NCBI GenBank assembly: GCA_000328365.1
Contig: KB298595.1
Span: forward strand, 102,421 to 166,420
Reading direction: 5' to 3'
Source of the DNA: Capitella teleta
Lineage: Eukaryota > Annelida > Polychaeta > Capitellidae
Length of the DNA stretch: 64,000 nt
Part shown: one piece after another, positions 61,760 to 64,000 of the stretch
Layout: every line of letters starts with the position of its first letter
How positions within the stretch are numbered: the first letter of the stretch is position 1
Position numbers and translations under genes: made by a program
Notes under the pieces: model-generated
Databases searched by the model: none
What the model saw: the letters and a program-made list of their open reading frames with translations, nothing else
What the model was told of the DNA's origin: nothing

Positions 61760-62250
61760 GTTTGAATATCCGACGTAAAATTATTGTATTGATTATTGGA
61801 AGCAGATTTGCTCGAGTGAGACATTATGAAATGTATATAGCAGATGCTCGCGCTCGATTCTTGAATAATAGGCTGTTTTTATTCTAACCACGCCTTTGAA
61901 CACATTTTCATATACATTTTTTCCCTCGCATCGATCGCTGGTGACTCATTATAATATTATTGAACCTTATGGGGTCTTTCGTTGTGCACTGTGAGTTGTA
62001 CAGCAATGCGCACCGGCGTATATATGCTATATTTGTAATGGATTATTTTCAACCGGCTTAATTCTACGCAATGAGGTGCAGAGGAGACGAGTTGATTGAA
62101 TAATTGGAAACATTATGGCTTAATTGTGCAACACATGCTTTTAATCGATAGATCTTTTTGGTGCTTGTGCACACTAAACGTCTGCTATTAAATCAATGTT
62201 TCCCAGAAGTGGGCATAACCAGTGATGCACTAAGGAACATACTATGGAAA
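61760..62250. promoter_or_regulatory. candidate bidirectional promoter, CHPF-like / CHSY-like
   Basis: The 491 bases between the two divergent start codons must hold both 5' UTRs and any proximal promoter, unless upstream non-coding exons exist. The stretch is AT-rich, with no CpG island and no firm TATA box. A GTATATATGCTATATTTGTA stretch at about 62019-62038 is TATA-like. Confidence 0.45.
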
Positions 62251-63615
62251 ATGGCGCTGACGGTGGATTACAGCCAACACTTTGTTCTGCTGAAACTATC
62301 GCTATGTCCTTCGGAACTGAACACATCGGATTGGAGAGAGAACTCAGTGTATCATCGGATTTCTATCGTGCTCCGGAACATCGGACTGAAAATCGGACGA
62401 TTGCGATTTTTCCCCGTTTCGCTTTGGAGAATTTGGCGCCATGTTCGTAATTTTGTTATCGGTTTGACTTTCGTAGTTTTGTTCCTCACAGTATTCCTGG
62501 AATTCAAAGAACCGGAAGTCACAAGTGTCACCCGGCGAAATTTAGTCAGGCAGAATAATAGTATAGCTCTGAAGATTTCCGTTCCCGGAGAAGAACGCCA
62601 ATGGTTGTACGTTGGACTTTTATCTGCTGGTCAATTCCTGAATGAAAGAGCCAAACACGTTTGGAAAACATGGGGCCACCAAGTTCCTGCTCTTGAAGTT
62701 TTTACTGGCATTTCTGGTGTTGATCCTGGAGGACTTCCGGTTGTCCAACTTCCGGGTATCGATGAGACCGAATACCCACCCCAACACAAGTCATTTGCAA
62801 TGCTGAGCTACATATGTGCTCATCATGTTGATAAATTTGATTGGTTCCTGAGAGCTGATGATGATGTCTATGTTAAAGTTGACAGTCTACAATCTTTACT
62901 CATGTCTATGGAAAGCAACGAACCGGTAAGTTAATTTCAAATTAGAGATATGTTGGTATAATTTTATCCCGAAATCCGAAATCCGACATTCTGAATTTTT
63001 ATTGTTATTCGAACCATCCCTGATTCACCATAAACATTTGACCAAAACATAAATAAAATAAATAAAATTCGGCGTGTACTAAATAAAAAATAACAAAGGG
63101 TGGAACGTCAGGAATATTTGTGTTAATAAGAGTCGTCATATTTTAATAATTGAATAAATATAATTATGTATGATTAATTTTCACGTTCTGGTAATTCGTC
63201 TATGATAACATCCAAAATACCTAACCAGGATAAAATAATACACGAAGAGCACCCTAGAAATGTAAGCAACGTATCTATTTGAACATAATATCTGCATATG
63301 TCATGTTACTAAAGATGAACAGGTAATGAAATCCCACTAAAAGTATCTATACACAATTCAAAAGAATAAAGGTACAATGTACAATTCGTACAACGCACGT
63401 AATGTAATCAACTTGAGGTCGATGCAAACGTGTTATGGTAATTAACTATCATACTAATTACTATATTATAAATGCTAATGAATATTTCCATTTCCAGGTG
63501 TACATGGGGCAGTCGGGATACGGGCGAGCAGAAGACCAAGGCCGGCTCGGACTTGGTGGTCATTCATTCTGCATGGGAGGTCCGGGTGTAGTGGTCAGTC
63601 GGGCTGCTATGAAAG
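62251..63615 (+). CDS. chondroitin sulfate synthase (CHSY1/3-like), partial
   Basis: Exon 1 is 62251-62925 (225 codons) and exon 2 is 63498-63615; the gene continues past the window. A cytoplasmic N-terminus is followed by a membrane anchor (FVIGLTFVVLFLTVFLEF, about residues 70-87), then a stem. The first catalytic domain shows WLYVGLLSAGQFLNERAKHV, YPPQHKSFAMLSY, FDWFLRADDDVYVKVDSLQS with DDD at 203-205 (metal and UDP-sugar binding), and in exon 2 GQSGYGRAEDQGRLGLGGHS then FCMGGPGVVVSRAAM. This is close to vertebrate CHSY1 over the same stretch. The family adds alternating GlcA and GalNAc to chondroitin in the Golgi. The frame is open upstream to 62158 without an ATG, and an out-of-frame ATG at 62244 (68-codon overlapping frame) lies seven bases before the chosen start, so translation may be tuned or the true start may be in an upstream exon. 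Confidence 0.88.
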
Positions 63616-64000
63616 GTGACCGCACAGGATGCCAATTAAATGACAATTTAATCGAGAAAATTTAATTATGATTTCATATGTGCTGCTTCTACTTTGCTCT
63701 GCACGTGTTACATCTCATGTTTTCGGTTATGCAAGATTTTTTTTATCTAAACCAACAGGTGTCATTGTTGTTTTTATTGATTACCAATAGGTTTAATAGC
63801 CTCAATTGCCTGACAAGCTTATATAAAATATTCTCCAGTTTTTTTTATAATTATATAACTCATAATATGTGATAAATATAAATAAGAAATGTCGAGATGA
63901 TATGACACAATATTTGTTGTACTATCTGCAGCCTGTATAATCCGTGCATTATATGGACTTGCGTATAATACTGTATGTGTGCCATAAAATCTTACATAAT
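63616..64000 (+). other. intron of the CHSY-like gene
   Basis: After the GTGACC donor at 63616 the sequence is AT-rich to the window edge, with no recognised exon. The next exon, expected to begin with the equivalent of LRRMVPHIGKC in relatives, lies outside. Confidence 0.6.

Overview
The window looks like nuclear DNA of a bilaterian invertebrate: spliced genes, an AT-rich intergenic background, several families of LINEs and DNA transposons, and two runs of N (47532-48504 and 60929-61086). The phylum cannot be fixed from sequence alone. The best clue is a neuropeptide precursor carrying both orcokinin A-like and orcokinin B-like peptides, a family known from protostomes and ambulacrarians. 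A second clue is the intron size: 30 of 36 introns I could place in five housekeeping-type genes are 47-66 bases, while the orcokinin intron is about 6.7 kb.

Layout. Bases 1-14500 are mostly non-coding, with a tRNA-derived SINE, fragments of DNA transposons and simple repeats. Bases 14608-22434 (+) hold an orcokinin-type neuropeptide precursor in two exons. Bases 22435-35276 are gene-poor: one GC-rich unrecognised single-exon gene (29149-29952, -), a fossil BEL/Pao scrap, two tandem histone-type 3' stem-loops, a worn LINE, and a broken P2RX7-intracellular-domain-like gene beside a TTAA-type transposon end. Bases 35277-38652 (-) encode CDK11 (12 exons, 750 aa). Then come a hAT-like element with a perfect 8-bp target duplication (39191-40167), DCTN5/dynactin p25 without its first exon (41813-42515, -), a 2.9-kb TTAA-flanked element with about 700-bp inverted arms that carries a second P2RX7-like fragment (43541-46407), and a CR1-type LINE interrupted by an assembly gap (46813-49377).

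Bases 50133-55090 (+) encode SEC24 of the A/B type (19 exons, 1119 aa). After a mariner-type MITE and a TTAA element that brackets an L2/CR1-type LINE, the window ends with two glycosyltransferase genes of the chondroitin synthase family in head-to-head order: a CHPF/CHSY-like gene on the minus strand (60124-61759) and a CHSY-like gene on the plus strand (62251 onward, running off the edge). Their start codons are about 0.5 kb apart. Since chondroitin polymerisation in animals uses pairs of such proteins, a shared promoter for a working pair is plausible.

The most interesting items are the divergent CHSY/CHPF-like pair, the combined A+B orcokinin precursor, the co-occurrence of P2RX7-like sequences with TTAA-type transposon ends at two loci, and the paired histone-like stem-loops. 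All exon maps were made by eye from splice signals, reading phase and remembered family sequences; no alignment was run.
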